From: Neobacillus muris
GTDB taxonomy: Bacteria > Bacillota > Bacilli > Bacillales > Cytobacillaceae
Assembly (NCBI RefSeq): GCF_943193175.1
Contig: NZ_CALPDF010000005.1
Coordinates: 62,001 to 126,000, forward strand
Reading direction: 5' to 3'
Length of the DNA: 64,000 nucleotides
A model generated the notes under the pieces. It did not search any database. It worked only from the letters and a program-made list of their open reading frames with translations, and had not been told where the DNA came from. Both the position numbers and the translations under genes were made by a program. Below, one piece after another: positions 42,461-52,677 of the stretch; the stretch's first letter is position 1, and every line of letters begins with the position of its first letter.

Positions 42461-42722
42461 TAATAACCCCCTTTTCCAAATATTTAGCAAAGGCAATCGT
42501 TCCAATAAAGGCCAAAATACCGATCAGAAGGATAATTTCAAGAAAAGCAGATGAATGCAGCACAATGGAAATGAGCGCTGTAATCGCTACAAGATTGACT
42601 CCAACCGCATCGAGGGCAATCACACGATCTGGTATGGCCGGTCCTTTGATAACCCGGTAAATAAGCCCCAGCATAGCAAGGGAACAGCATAGTAAAGCAA
42701 TTCGAATCACGATGTCCAGCAT
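42438..42722 (-). CDS. mrpF: Na+/H+ antiporter subunit MrpF
   Basis: A 94-residue protein, the same size as Bacillus subtilis MrpF, with three membrane helices and the [22 protein letters not shown] signature. The start overlaps the MrpE stop by one base. Mrp complexes export Na+ or cholate in exchange for H+. Confidence 0.93.
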   Translation of the reverse strand: MLDIVIRIALLCCSLAMLGLIYRVIKGPAIPDRVIALDAVGVNLVAITALISIVLHSSAFLEIILLIGILAFIGTIAFAKYLEKGVIIERDSHR

Positions 42723-43198
42723 TACCGGCTCACCTCCAAAATGGCTCGTTCAAACGTTTGTTTGATACTGCTGATTTCATCTTCCACTTCTCGAATATCC
42801 ATCGCATGGACAAACAATGTCCGATTATCTTCCGACACATCAATCACCAATGTACCCGGTGTTAAAGTGATTAAACTGGATAAAAGCGTTATTTGCCAAT
42901 CCTTCGTTAAGTCAGTCTGCAGGGCAAAGATACCGGGACTCATGTCTAATTTAGGTTTTAAAACGATTTTAACAATCGCAATATTTGACATAACCAGCTC
43001 TCTTAGAAAAATAAAAGTCAGTTTAAAAAAAGCCCATACTCTATAAAGGTAAAAACGGCTGTTGAAAAAACGGCGAAACACGAAAATGACCAGCAGCCCG
43101 AATAAGTAACCTTTGATAAAACTGATCGGGTCAAAACCTACCTTGATAAACATCCATAAGAAAGCCAGTACAATGTTAAGCAATATTTGAAAAGCCAT
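42722..43198 (-). CDS. mrpE: Na+/H+ antiporter subunit MrpE
   Basis: A 158-residue protein, as in Bacillus subtilis, with two to three membrane helices and the motifs RELVMSNIAIVKIVL and LITLTPGTLVIDVSEDN. ATG 43198 is eight bases from AAGGAG; the frame extends to 43348 but that part lies inside mrpD. Confidence 0.93.
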   Translation of the reverse strand: MAFQILLNIVLAFLWMFIKVGFDPISFIKGYLFGLLVIFVFRRFFNSRFYLYRVWAFFKLTFIFLRELVMSNIAIVKIVLKPKLDMSPGIFALQTDLTKDWQITLLSSLITLTPGTLVIDVSEDNRTLFVHAMDIREVEDEISSIKQTFERAILEVSR

Positions 43199-43203
43199 TT
43201 TCA

Positions 43204-44691
43204 TCACTCCTTTAGGACAGCATCTATATATATTTGAGGATCTAATAATGTGTCTGATGCCTGGCCAATATACGGCAAAATAGCTTCTGAATATAAACCA
43301 TACAAGGCAGATATAGCCACTAATATAATCGGTGAAATCAGCAGCCATTTGACAGGCGCTTTCTCTTCCCCCTCAAAGGTGAGATTCTTCCCCCAAAAAC
43401 CATTGATGAAAATTTTCATGACTGAAAATAATACTAGTAAACTAGACATCAGGACAATGGCCGCCCCGAAAAAGCTGTTTCCTTCAAATCCGCCTTGAAT
43501 AATAAGCAATTTGCCGACAAATCCACTTAAAGGAGGAATCCCCGCTAAAGCCAAAGCTGCAATAAAGAAGGTCCATCCTAGTCCCGGATAGCGGCTGATG
43601 AGGCCGCTGAATTTTTTCAAATTAGCGGATCCCGTTATGGCAATAATGTTGCCAACAAGCAGGAACAGGGCGGCCTTAATAATCATATCGTGGATCAAAT
43701 AATACACCGCTCCTTTTATGGAAGCAGGATTCATCACTGAAACGCCATAAAGGATGGCCCCTACTGCAACGATAATATTATAGATAATGATTTTTTTTAC
43801 GTCCCAATACGCGATGGCTCCAATAACACCAACGATGATCGAAAGAATCGCCAGTATCGATAAAAGCTGAAAAACAAATCCATCATGGTAAAAGAACAAC
43901 GTAAACGTTCTCGTAATCGAATAAACGCCGACTTTTGTTAATAAAGCACCGAAAAGCGCTAATACAGGGGCAGGCGGTGCATAGTATGAGCCCGGCATCC
44001 AAAAGAAGAGCGGGAAGATCGCTCCCTTAAGTCCAAAGACAATTAAAAACATAACAGCTATGACGCTAACTATCCCCGGCATTCCATAGCCGCTTATTGC
44101 ACTGATGCGCTCCGAAATATGAGCCATATTCAGTGTGCCGGCAACAGAATAAAGCAAGGCAACCGCTATGACAAACAAAGCAGATGAAATGACATTTACG
44201 AGCAAATATTTAATCGATTCCCTCAATTGGATCTTGGTTCCTCCAAGCACTAATAAAACGTAAGAAGACATAAGCATCACTTCAAAAAACACAAAGAGGT
44301 TAAAGATATCCCCTGTCATAAAGGCTCCATTCACCCCAACCAGCAAGAAGCTAAAAACTGGGTAATAGTAATAGTTTTCCCGTTCATTCCCAATCGATTT
44401 AAACGAATAAAGCAAACAAGCGAGCGCCATGATACTGGTTGTGCATACTAACATTGCTGAAAGCATATCGGATACCAATGTAATACCAAACGGGGCATCC
44501 CAGCTGCTGATATTAAGGGACTGAATCCCATCCTGATGGACTTTATGGATGATGATTGAGGATACAATCAGCGTCCCGAGGGATGAAATAACAGCTACTA
44601 TCCGCTGGACAGCTATTTTTTTGTGTAAACAGATTAAGATTGCCCCGGTTAATAAAGGGATGAATATGGGTAAAATGATTAAATTAGTCAT
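43204..44691 (-). CDS. mrpD: Na+/H+ antiporter subunit MrpD
   Basis: A 495-residue protein of about fourteen membrane helices, homologous to NuoN/NuoM proton-pumping subunits of complex I ([68 protein letters not shown]). The conserved Glu in the FFEVML segment and Lys in TKVG are typical of the ion path. It overlaps mrpC by eight bases. Confidence 0.95.
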   Translation of the reverse strand: MTNLIILPIFIPLLTGAILICLHKKIAVQRIVAVISSLGTLIVSSIIIHKVHQDGIQSLNISSWDAPFGITLVSDMLSAMLVCTTSIMALACLLYSFKSIGNERENYYYYPVFSFLLVGVNGAFMTGDIFNLFVFFEVMLMSSYVLLVLGGTKIQLRESIKYLLVNVISSALFVIAVALLYSVAGTLNMAHISERISAISGYGMPGIVSVIAVMFLIVFGLKGAIFPLFFWMPGSYYAPPAPVLALFGALLTKVGVYSITRTFTLFFYHDGFVFQLLSILAILSIIVGVIGAIAYWDVKKIIIYNIIVAVGAILYGVSVMNPASIKGAVYYLIHDMIIKAALFLLVGNIIAITGSANLKKFSGLISRYPGLGWTFFIAALALAGIPPLSGFVGKLLIIQGGFEGNSFFGAAIVLMSSLLVLFSVMKIFINGFWGKNLTFEGEEKAPVKWLLISPIILVAISALYGLYSEAILPYIGQASDTLLDPQIYIDAVLKE

Positions 44692-45025
44692 TTGGTTCTG
44701 TTCCTTTCATTTCTTCCACATTATCCGTTCCTAATTCTTGATAGGCCCGATAAGCCAAAACCAAGAAAAAGGCCGTAACGCCAAAGCTAATCACTATGGC
44801 TGTTAAAATTAATGCTTGCGGCAGTGGATCTGTATAGTTTTTTGCATGTTCTCCCAACAATGGGGCTGAACCTCTTTTCAATCCCCCCATAGTTAAAATA
44901 AGCAAGTGGGCACCGTGGCTTAATAAACCGGTCCCGACAATAATGCGCAGCAAGCTTTTTGACAGCATTAAATACGTAGCGGACATAAATAAGATGCCTA
45001 TGACAAAAGCCATTAAAATTTCCAT
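44684..45025 (-). CDS. mrpC: Na+/H+ antiporter subunit MrpC
   Basis: A 113-residue NuoK-like protein with three membrane helices ([50 protein letters not shown]). The stop of mrpB overlaps its start by one base. Confidence 0.94.
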   Translation of the reverse strand: MEILMAFVIGILFMSATYLMLSKSLLRIIVGTGLLSHGAHLLILTMGGLKRGSAPLLGEHAKNYTDPLPQALILTAIVISFGVTAFFLVLAYRAYQELGTDNVEEMKGTEPND

Positions 45026-45450
45026 TATTCATCCTCCCCTATCGTTTGAATAATGGTCATCGTCACACCGACCACAACAAAATATACCCCTAAATCGAAA
45101 AGGGTTGCCGTATGCAGGGATAGATCCCCCAATACAGGCAGTTCTACATGTGTAAAAGCATGTGTTAAAAAGGGAACATTAAAAAAAAGAGAACCCGCAC
45201 TTGTCCCAATCGCAAACAATAATCCAATCGCCGTGATAATCCGGTAGTTAATCGGCAAAATTCTTTGCACCGTTTTGATATCATAGGTGATCAGCAATAA
45301 GACAATAGCCCCCGAGGTCATTAACCCGCCGATAAAGCCGCCGCCTGGATAATAGTGGCCGGCTGTAAAAATATAGACTGAATAGAGGACGATGAAAAAA
45401 AGAAGGGCTTTTAACGCTGTTTCGAGAATGATATTGTTGGTCTTTTTCAT
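45025..45450 (-). CDS. mrpB: Na+/H+ antiporter subunit MrpB
   Basis: A 141-residue membrane protein with four helices and the MnhB motif [29 protein letters not shown]. The ATG overlaps mrpA by four bases (ATGA). Confidence 0.94.
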   Translation of the reverse strand: MKKTNNIILETALKALLFFIVLYSVYIFTAGHYYPGGGFIGGLMTSGAIVLLLITYDIKTVQRILPINYRIITAIGLLFAIGTSAGSLFFNVPFLTHAFTHVELPVLGDLSLHTATLFDLGVYFVVVGVTMTIIQTIGEDE

Positions 45451-47849
45451 CCTTCTTTCCTCCTATTCCCTCTTAATTTGATCATTCCGTAGATTCCCAA
45501 TGAGGCAATCGCCAGAACGGTAATCTCAAAAAGGGTATCAAAACCGCGGAAATCAACGAGAATGACATTGACCATATTCTTTCCGGCTGCCTTTTCGTAC
45601 GTATTTTCTACGTAATATTTCGATATAGAATCAAACAGCTTATTGCTATGTGCAGATAGAGCCATTACCGTGACGACTGCTCCAACTCCAATAGAAATGA
45701 GCGCATTCGTTAGTTTAAATCTGATCCTAGTTTCATATTTGCGCAATTTTGGCAGGTGATAAAAACAAACTAAAAACAGCGCAACAGAAATCGTCTCGAT
45801 CACCAGCTGTGTCAATGCCAAATCTGGCGCCCTAAAGAGAACATAGAACAATGAAACGGTATAACCAACGGCCCCAAGCAAAATAATCGACGTCATTCTA
45901 GATTTAACAAACAGAATGCTGATAGCGCCTGCGGCCACAAATAGGGCTAAAATCCATTCATATATCCCTATGGCCGAAACATTTCCCGTATCGACCTTAA
46001 GGGCCCCTTTTCCAATGAGTGTGGCTGTTAATATAAAAATAAAGAAAGCAAATATATAAACCAAATAGGAATGAATGGAACCGGTCATAAACGATTTTGT
46101 TAATTTATACGATCCGGATTGGGCCCCCTCTACTAACTGGTCATATAAGCGAAATAATGACATCCTCTCCGGAATTTTTGAATAAAGTGTTTTCCACTTT
46201 GGAAAGGTTCGATAAAGGATGATCCCCAATATAACCACGCCCAAAGTCATAAATACCTCAATGGTAAACCCATGCCAGGACGAAATATGAACCGTAAACT
46301 CTTCACCTGCACCCAACAGGCCTGGGAGAATCTCGGCCATGGCAGGCGAGATCAGGCTATCTGATAACAGATTGGGGAAAAGCCCAAAAATGACCACAAG
46401 GGAAACTAAAATGACAGGCGGAATTAACATCCCTAAAGGCGCCTCATGCGGCTGCCGATCCAATTTTTCCAGCTGAACGTTTCCTGTGAATGTTTTAAAA
46501 ATAAGAATCATGCTGTAAACGAATGTAAAGACACTGGCGACCCAGGCAATTACGGGAAATAAAATCCCCCATGTTTCAAGGTGAAATAGATCCATCTCCG
46601 TTACACGGACCATTCCTGTAAAGAACATCTCTTTACTCAGGAATCCATTAAACGGCGGGATTCCGGCCATCGAGAAAGCCCCGATAATCGAGACCGTAAA
46701 GGTGATCGGCATAAAAGTCATCAATCCGCCCAGTTTCCGGATATCCCTTGTTCCAGTTTCATGATCGATAATTCCCACTGCCATAAACAAACTGCCTTTG
46801 AAGGTGGCATGGTTAATTAAATGGAAAATGGCAGCTGAAACGGCCACAATATAGATATTTTCATCCAAATCAGCATAGTGAAGAGCAGCTGACCCCACCC
46901 CAAGCAATGACATGATCAGACCAAGCTGGCTAACAGTAGAAAAGGCAAGAATCCCTTTTAAATCGGTTTGTTTTGCTGCAAAGATGGATCCCCACGTCAA
47001 GGTAATCAACCCAATTCCGGAAACGAGCCAAAACCAAACCCCAGAATCGCCAAATACCGGAGTGAATCTTGCCACTAAATATATCCCCGCCTTCACCATT
47101 GTCGCCGAATGTAAATAGGCGCTTACTGGTGTTGGAGCTTCCATGGCATCTGGCAGCCAGATATAGAAAGGAAATTGAGCGGACTTTGTAAAGGCACCCA
47201 ATAAAATACAAAGCAAAGCAGGTATAAATAAGGAATTCCCCCATATGCTGTGTGATTCGGCTGCGATTTCCGATATACTGAAGGTTCTTGTCATGATATA
47301 TAAAAGGATAATGCCCCCGAGCATAGCCAGGCCGCCAAACACCGTAATCAGCATTGACTTCTGTGCGCCATATCGAGATTGTTCCCGTCCATACCAGTAG
47401 CCAATTAATAAAAACGAAGAGAAACTGGTTAATTCCCAGAAAGCATACATTACAATCAAATTGTCGGATAAGACCACACCAAGCATCGCTCCCATAAACA
47501 ACAATAGATAGACATAGAAAGATGGAAGCTTTTCTTTCATCCTATCTAGGTAATAAATCGAATAAAAAACGACTAATGCCCCAATACCGGTGATTAACAG
47601 GGCAAATAAAAGGCTGAGCCCATCTGCTTTTGCCGTAAAATTTATACCTAAAGATGGAATCCAATTAAAGGTTTCTGTAACCATTTTTTGATTTGAGGTT
47701 ACTGGCAAGAAGGAAAGAAAATAGATAAACAAAAGAATGGGCAGGGGAAGAATAAACCATCCCGTGTGGATACGATGAAATTTTTTAAAAAATATCATAA
47801 ATAATGAATAGATCAAGGGCGAAAGGATCGCCAAATGCAGAAAAGACAA
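45447..47849 (-). CDS. mrpA: Na+/H+ antiporter subunit MrpA
   Basis: An 800-residue protein, the usual length, combining a NuoL-like part (about 1-640; YLLLFMGAMLGVVLSDNLIVMYAFWELTSFSSFLLIGYWY and QFPFYIWLPDAMEAPTPVSAYLHSATMVKAGIYL) with the MrpA-specific C-terminal NuoJ-like part (VKSRMTSIILLGAVGYTVSLFYVLFRAPDLALTQLVIETISVALFLVCFYHLPKLRKYE). The start is TTG 47849 behind GGAGG. First gene of mrpABCDEFG; the complete seven-gene set suggests a working alkali and sodium tolerance system. Confidence 0.96.
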   Translation of the reverse strand: MSFLHLAILSPLIYSLFMIFFKKFHRIHTGWFILPLPILLFIYFLSFLPVTSNQKMVTETFNWIPSLGINFTAKADGLSLLFALLITGIGALVVFYSIYYLDRMKEKLPSFYVYLLLFMGAMLGVVLSDNLIVMYAFWELTSFSSFLLIGYWYGREQSRYGAQKSMLITVFGGLAMLGGIILLYIMTRTFSISEIAAESHSIWGNSLFIPALLCILLGAFTKSAQFPFYIWLPDAMEAPTPVSAYLHSATMVKAGIYLVARFTPVFGDSGVWFWLVSGIGLITLTWGSIFAAKQTDLKGILAFSTVSQLGLIMSLLGVGSAALHYADLDENIYIVAVSAAIFHLINHATFKGSLFMAVGIIDHETGTRDIRKLGGLMTFMPITFTVSIIGAFSMAGIPPFNGFLSKEMFFTGMVRVTEMDLFHLETWGILFPVIAWVASVFTFVYSMILIFKTFTGNVQLEKLDRQPHEAPLGMLIPPVILVSLVVIFGLFPNLLSDSLISPAMAEILPGLLGAGEEFTVHISSWHGFTIEVFMTLGVVILGIILYRTFPKWKTLYSKIPERMSLFRLYDQLVEGAQSGSYKLTKSFMTGSIHSYLVYIFAFFIFILTATLIGKGALKVDTGNVSAIGIYEWILALFVAAGAISILFVKSRMTSIILLGAVGYTVSLFYVLFRAPDLALTQLVIETISVALFLVCFYHLPKLRKYETRIRFKLTNALISIGVGAVVTVMALSAHSNKLFDSISKYYVENTYEKAAGKNMVNVILVDFRGFDTLFEITVLAIASLGIYGMIKLRGNRRKEG

Positions 47850-47932
47850 AGCAAAACCTCCTTATACGTCCAGTTATATCCTCCAAATAGATTTCATTAT
47901 TATCATTTGTAATAAACTTGGAGAAATACAAA

Positions 47933-47982
47933 GAGGAGTCTGGCATCAAAGGGCATAGTAATCCCTAAGTGACAGACTCCTC
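47933..47982. repeat. Palindromic repeat upstream of mrpA
   Basis: GAGGAGTCTG (47933-47942) and CAGACTCCTC (47973-47982) are perfect ten-base arms; the loop CATCAAAGGGCATAGTAATCC is reminiscent of family B cores. The region 47850-48138 holds this and the next repeat, plus an unassigned AT-rich stretch. Confidence 0.6.
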
Positions 47983-48081
47983 CATGAACTTCCAATATAA
48001 ATATATGAATATATTATAACATATTTTCCAGCTGAAAAAAAGTGTGTATTTCAACCTGTTTTTTCATCTTTAAAAATATTG

Positions 48082-48127
48082 CAAATAAAGAGGACTGTTC
48101 CCTTTGCTAAAATCACGAGAACAGTCC
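48082..48127 (-). repeat. Dispersed repeat, family B copy 6, likely terminator of the M20 gene
   Basis: GGACTGTTC (48092-48100) and GAACAGTCC (48119-48127) enclose CCTTTGCTAAAATCAC. On the minus strand the hairpin is followed by TCTTTATTTG, 12 bases past the M20 stop. Confidence 0.65.
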
Positions 48128-48138
48128 CCACAGTCTCT

Positions 48139-49506
48139 TTATTTTTGAATTAGATTTAAAAAGGAACAAATGGTTAAGATGCCCTTGTCAAAGTTTTCTA
48201 AGTTAAAATGTTCATTCGGAGCATGAAGATTTTCATCCGGCAGACCAAATCCCATTAAGACAACAGGACTATTCAGCGCTTGACTGAAATCTGATACGAT
48301 TGGAATCGAGCCGCCTTCTCTTTTATAAACAGGCGATTTCCCATACACCTTTTCATAGGCTTCCGCTGCTTTTTGAATCATCGGACTGTCAATAGGAGTG
48401 AGGAATGGATTGCCCGTATCCCCAAGAGACACTTGGATTGTGCAGCCTTTTGGCGCATTCTCTTCCAAATGCTTTTTGATCAATTCCTGTATCTGTTCAG
48501 GATTTTGATTATGGACGAGACGGCAGGTAATTTTCGCATGCGCCTTATTTGGAATCACAGTTTTTGTGCCTTCCCCTTGGAATCCTCCCCATAATCCATT
48601 AATTTCTAATGTTGGCCGGGAACTGACTCTCTCTGGATAAGGATAATTGTTTTCCCCTCCCGTTAAATCCGTTAGACCTAACGATTTTTTTAGCTTTTCT
48701 TGATCAAAGCCTAATGCTTTAATTTGTTCCTTTTCAAATTCTGTCAGATCCACGACATCATCATAAAAATGGTCCACATTTACTTTTCCGTTTGCATCAT
48801 GAAGGGTTGAAAGCAGCTGCACCAATAAATGGCTGGCGTTCTGTACTCCCCCGCCAAACATGCCTGAGTGCAAGTCAGAATTAGCGGTTTTAAGGGAAAA
48901 TTCCAGCGAACAAAGCCCTCTTAATGAATAGGTGATAGCAGGGACGCCTCTATCCCACATATCAGAATCGGAAATAACGACCACATCACAGGCCAGTCTT
49001 TCTTTGTTGTCGAATAAAAACTGCGGTAGATTCGGACTGCCGATCTCTTCTTCTCCTTCAATGCAGAACTTAACGTTTACTGGTAACTTGCCTTCTGATT
49101 GCAATAGTGTTTCCACTGCTTTGATATGTAAAAACGTCTGTCCTTTATCATCTGTTGCCCCTCTGGCAAATATCTTTTCATCACGGATGGCTGGCTCGAA
49201 CGGAGGAGTTTCCCATAAATCAATTGGGTCCACAGGCTGTACATCATAATGGCCATAGACTAACACTGTTGGGGCATTTTCCTGATGCAGCCAGTCGGCA
49301 TAAATAATCGGATGGCCTTTTGTCTGGACAATTTCTACATGCTCCATTCCGATGCTTTCTAATTTGCCGGCAATCCAAGAAGCTGCTTTTTGAATGTCCT
49401 CATTATACTCAGAAATCGCACTAATGCTGGGAATTCGGAGCAATTCTTTTAATTCTTCAATATTCTTATCGTGATTTTTCGATAAGACCTCAGATAATTG
49501 ACTCAT
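48139..49506 (-). CDS. M20 family dipeptidase
   Basis: A 455-residue metallopeptidase of the ArgE/DapE/CPG2 (M20) superfamily, dipeptidase subgroup. Metal and catalytic residues: H86 and D88 (YGHYDVQP), D119/D120 (GATDDKG), E153/E154 (EGEEEIGS), SDSDMWD, and a late His in LHAPNEHF. The lid domain (about 190-310) carries TANSDLHSGMFGGGVQN. Cytoplasmic, no signal peptide. Probably cleaves dipeptides or N-acylated amino acids. Monocistronic. Confidence 0.92.
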   Translation of the reverse strand: MSQLSEVLSKNHDKNIEELKELLRIPSISAISEYNEDIQKAASWIAGKLESIGMEHVEIVQTKGHPIIYADWLHQENAPTVLVYGHYDVQPVDPIDLWETPPFEPAIRDEKIFARGATDDKGQTFLHIKAVETLLQSEGKLPVNVKFCIEGEEEIGSPNLPQFLFDNKERLACDVVVISDSDMWDRGVPAITYSLRGLCSLEFSLKTANSDLHSGMFGGGVQNASHLLVQLLSTLHDANGKVNVDHFYDDVVDLTEFEKEQIKALGFDQEKLKKSLGLTDLTGGENNYPYPERVSSRPTLEINGLWGGFQGEGTKTVIPNKAHAKITCRLVHNQNPEQIQELIKKHLEENAPKGCTIQVSLGDTGNPFLTPIDSPMIQKAAEAYEKVYGKSPVYKREGGSIPIVSDFSQALNSPVVLMGFGLPDENLHAPNEHFNLENFDKGILTICSFLNLIQK

Positions 49507-49570
49507 GCTATCACCTTTTCTATTTTAGTTTCTATTCTATTTTATACAAAAAAATGAAGAAAACCAACGG

Positions 49571-49635
49571 GACCGTGGGGACGGTTCTTCTGGATTTGAT
49601 TGACCGGCTCTTAGTATAAGCCATATAGGACGTCC
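49571..49635. repeat. Dispersed palindrome, family A copy 3 (degenerate)
   Basis: CGTGGGGACGGTTCTTCTGG and, in inverted orientation, AAGCCATATAGGACGTCCC, separated by a TTTGATTGACCGG spacer that recurs in the 53.4-kb copy. Confidence 0.6.
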
Positions 49636-49731
49636 CTTGCTGCTGGGGGCTTGACCATTTTATACGAAAAGAATCACAGTTCCATCTCGTCCACATAGAA
49701 TAAAGTAAACGAAAAGAAAGGAGTTAGTAGA

Positions 49732-50289
49732 TTGGTCAAAATCTTTATTGATGCAGGACACGGCGGCTCTGATACTGGAGCGACAGGAAACGGTCTGCAA
49801 GAGAAAGACGTGACATTGCAGATTGCAAGGAAAATTGAAGAACAATTAAAAGGCTATGAAAATGCAGAAGTGAAGTTGAGCAGAACAGATGATCAAACGG
49901 TAAGTTTGCAGCAGAGAACCGATATGGCAAATTCATGGGGTGCTGATGTTCTACTGAGCATTCACTTGAATAGTTCCTCTAGTTCAGAGGCAAGAGGTTT
50001 TGAAAGTTATCGTTATCCCAATGCGGGTTCTAGAACGGTCCAATTTCAAGACATTCTCCATGCAGAAATCATGGAGAGAATTGATAATTTTACAGATGAT
50101 AACAGAGGAAAACAACAAGCCAACTTTCATATGCTAAGAGAAAGCAACATGACGGCATGTCTAACAGAAAACCTATTTGTTTCAAACAAACAGGACTCAG
50201 ATTTGTTGAAAGACGAAAACTTCCTTAATGAGCTTGCGGCAGGGCATACAAATGGATGTGTTCGGTTTTTTGGCTTAAAAAAAAAGTAA
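49732..50289 (+). CDS. N-acetylmuramoyl-L-alanine amidase (Amidase_3)
   Basis: A 185-residue zinc amidase that releases the stem peptide from peptidoglycan. Zinc ligands H10 (DAGHGG), E24 and H78 (SIHLNS) and the catalytic E146 (TENLFVSN) are present. The start is TTG 49732 behind AAAGGAGT; no signal peptide, like the mother-cell lysis amidase CwlC. The frame ends in Lys codons within a nine-base A run; the +1 frame stays open for another 55 codons (NKQGFFKSISPSKMIN and on). CwlC-type proteins carry a C-terminal wall-binding domain, absent here. Confidence 0.9.
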   Translation: MVKIFIDAGHGGSDTGATGNGLQEKDVTLQIARKIEEQLKGYENAEVKLSRTDDQTVSLQQRTDMANSWGADVLLSIHLNSSSSSEARGFESYRYPNAGSRTVQFQDILHAEIMERIDNFTDDNRGKQQANFHMLRESNMTACLTENLFVSNKQDSDLLKDENFLNELAAGHTNGCVRFFGLKKK

Positions 50290-50521
50290 CGAATAAGCAA
50301 GGATTCTTCAAATCTATATCCCCCTCAAAAATGATTAATCTTCTTCATCCAAAGCATTTATTAAAAATCCCCGGTCTCTTCAAGCCAACAAACTGGAAAA
50401 ACGTCTTAATCATCGCTTGGAATATTCTTAAAGGTCTATTAATAAGAAAATAGGATCATAAATATAGACAGTTCTAGTGGCTTTTGGCTGGAATGAATCC
50501 CGCCAAAAACCACTGGAAATG

Positions 50522-51172
50522 TCAAATTTCTTTTACAGGATGTTTAGCCGTAAAAGCACGAGATTGTTTGTGGAGATAGACTTCCGTTATCAGCAAGTTG
50601 ATCAAAATGGAAAGATACACTGCCAACGGGAACGAAACACGAAAGGTAGCATGTGTCAAAAGTTGAATGAAGAGAAGAAAAATCCGGAATGTGACAAATA
50701 CAAATGTCACGGCATAGCTTCGAAGCATCCATTCACGGTGCTTCGTTACATTTTTACGTCTGATGTAGAATATGGCAACGGCAGTAGTCAGAAACCAAAC
50801 CATATCCAGGACAAGGAAGGCAATCGTAGAACCAATTCCGCCAGTTGCGTATAATGAAATATATGGAACCACTAAAACATTACCGAAAATGGCTAATCCA
50901 TAAATACGACCTAACTGCCGATGCCGCTTTCGATTTTGGCGGCTCTTGTTTGTTAATTGATAGGCTCCAATTAATAAGGCAAGGACACCCAGCAGAATAT
51001 GCGGATAGAAAAACAGCTTCCAAATCGCATATGGAAAAGTGGGATCCTGCAGCTTGGAAGAAACAATTCCTGCCTGGCTGGGCTTATAAATGATAAATTG
51101 AATCACAATATACATGGTAAATAAATACGCTAATCCATAAATAACGGGCAGTAGGATTCTCTTATTTAACAT
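50522..51172 (-). CDS. DUF2306 family membrane protein
   Basis: A 216-residue protein with six membrane helices and the family motif YPHILLGVLALLIGAYQLTNKSRQNRKRHRQLGRIYG. ATG 51172 follows GAGGAG; the longer frame from 51199 overlaps the preceding gene more. Third gene of the GNAT/VC0807/DUF2306 operon; its start overlaps the previous gene by seven bases. Function unknown. Confidence 0.87.
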   Translation of the reverse strand: MLNKRILLPVIYGLAYLFTMYIVIQFIIYKPSQAGIVSSKLQDPTFPYAIWKLFFYPHILLGVLALLIGAYQLTNKSRQNRKRHRQLGRIYGLAIFGNVLVVPYISLYATGGIGSTIAFLVLDMVWFLTTAVAIFYIRRKNVTKHREWMLRSYAVTFVFVTFRIFLLFIQLLTHATFRVSFPLAVYLSILINLLITEVYLHKQSRAFTAKHPVKEI

Positions 51173-51843
51173 AAATTCTCCTCTATGCTTTTTTCGCAAG
51201 TAATTAATTCCTTAAAACGTTTCTGGGAGTGTTTTCGGTAAACAACGGTAAAGCTGATCGCAGCTCCAATGAACCCGTACATGACAAAATTGGAAACAGC
51301 CAAGAATTGCGTAACCGTTAATTTAAAGACAAGAACCGTACGTACGGCGGATTCTCCAATTAACGCCAATCCCCAAACAATGGTAATTAATCTTAAAACA
51401 AAACGAAAGTAACTATATTTCCAATTGTCAGCGAAAGCCGAAGCCGCATCCGGTTGATTCCCAACCGTAAACCGAAGAGCAAAATAGAAAATAAGCGGTC
51501 TGGGAAATAGCAGTGAGGCGAGGAAAATCATCCCCAAAATGCCTGTAACAAAAGATTCCCGAATTAGAAGCAATCGTTCACTTCCCCCGATACTAACCAT
51601 CATCATCCCAAGCAGGAAGCTAATCAGCATAAATACAGCGAAAACATCGAGTCTTCTTTTTTTAATCAGACTTAGCAAATTGTCAAATAACGGAATAACA
51701 GTTGCTATGGATAGAGCAGTTACACTTGACATGTGCGGCTTTAATGCTGCGTAAACAATAAACGGAATAGCCCCGTTTATCAAAAGAGTCATAACAATGC
51801 CCTTTATTATTTCTTTTTTAGAATGCGGCCTCGCTTGATTCAT
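51166..51843 (-). CDS. VC0807-like membrane protein
   Basis: A 225-residue membrane protein with six helices. The INGAIPFIVYAALKPHMSSVTALSIATVIPLFDNLLSLIKKRRLD and FYFALRFTVGNQPDAASAFADNWK segments are typical of the VC0807 family, of unknown role, often found under TetR-type control. Its start overlaps the GNAT stop by 26 bases. Confidence 0.83.
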   Translation of the reverse strand: MNQARPHSKKEIIKGIVMTLLINGAIPFIVYAALKPHMSSVTALSIATVIPLFDNLLSLIKKRRLDVFAVFMLISFLLGMMMVSIGGSERLLLIRESFVTGILGMIFLASLLFPRPLIFYFALRFTVGNQPDAASAFADNWKYSYFRFVLRLITIVWGLALIGESAVRTVLVFKLTVTQFLAVSNFVMYGFIGAAISFTVVYRKHSQKRFKELITCEKSIEENLC

Positions 51844-52387
51844 CTACAATCCCTCTTTTCTCCTCAATTAACTTTTGATTTCTAGACGATAAAATCTTTT
51901 CATAACACTGAAATGGGTGCTTGCGGAATGGATAATGAATTTTTCCAACCGGAGAGTAATCCGACCGTTCATATATCTTGATAGCAGCCGGATTCTCCAT
52001 ATAGGCATCTAAGCGGATACTGGTATATCCATTGGATTTCACCCACGCCTCAGCATGTTGAAGAAGCAGTTTACCAATGCCTTTTCCTTGCGAATCAGGA
52101 TGGACTGCCAATCGATGGATGACAGCGGGCTTCCCATTAGAATCCAGCCAAGGAAGTTCTTTATATTTTGAGCTTTGGTCTTCATTTACTACAATGGCAC
52201 CAAGGCAAAATTTATTATGGAAAATGGCATGCAAATGGCCTTGTTTCAAGTCCTTTGAAATGACCCATCTGTTGGGGTAAAACAGGTCCCATTGGTGCAC
52301 ACCCTTTTTTCTCAGGTGGCCGGTGACAGTTTTATATAATGATTTTACCGATCTCAAGTCATCGATCGAGGCCACTTCAATGTTCAT
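51818..52387 (-). CDS. GNAT family N-acetyltransferase
   Basis: A 189-residue acetyltransferase. The acetyl-CoA motif is VHPDSQGKGIGKLLL followed by GYTSIRLDAYMENPAAIKIYERSDYSPVGKI. The C-terminal 20 residues (SSRNQKLIEEKRGIVDES) extend past the fold. ATG 52387 is preferred over TTG 52390. First gene of a three-gene operon behind two operator-like sites; the acceptor is unknown. Confidence 0.88.
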   Translation of the reverse strand: MNIEVASIDDLRSVKSLYKTVTGHLRKKGVHQWDLFYPNRWVISKDLKQGHLHAIFHNKFCLGAIVVNEDQSSKYKELPWLDSNGKPAVIHRLAVHPDSQGKGIGKLLLQHAEAWVKSNGYTSIRLDAYMENPAAIKIYERSDYSPVGKIHYPFRKHPFQCYEKILSSRNQKLIEEKRGIVDESSEAAF

Positions 52388-52494
52388 CAATATTATTTCC
52401 CCCTTTAAGTTTTATGGTCAAACAACTCCTTCGCATTCAATGGATAAGGCACCGCACCATTATGAATGTAATAAATGCTCCGATTTGGATCTCT

Positions 52495-52519
52495 AAACAA
52501 ACCGACTTGCGGTTTGTTT
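52495..52519 (-). promoter_or_regulatory. Operator-like palindrome upstream of the GNAT operon
   Basis: Ten-base perfect arms AAACAAACCG (52495-52504) and CGGTTTGTTT (52510-52519) around ACTTG, 108 bases ahead of the GNAT start. The form is that of a TetR-family operator. Confidence 0.5.
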
Positions 52520-52607
52520 GTTTTAAAAATAATTTGGTGATTACACGATATATTATTAAGCAATTTCACAAACCAACCGCCAACTCATCTTACGATTTTG
52601 ATTATAC

Positions 52608-52625
52608 ATACCGTCGGTCGGTTCG
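52608..52625 (-). promoter_or_regulatory. Candidate TetR operator, site 1
   Basis: Contains ACCGTCGGTCGGT (52610-52622), which differs by one base from the site upstream of the TetR gene at 53324-53336. Confidence 0.55.
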
Positions 52626-52677
52626 TCAATAAAAATTTGGAAATTTTATCCCATTTATTTTTTCAATACTCTCTTCA

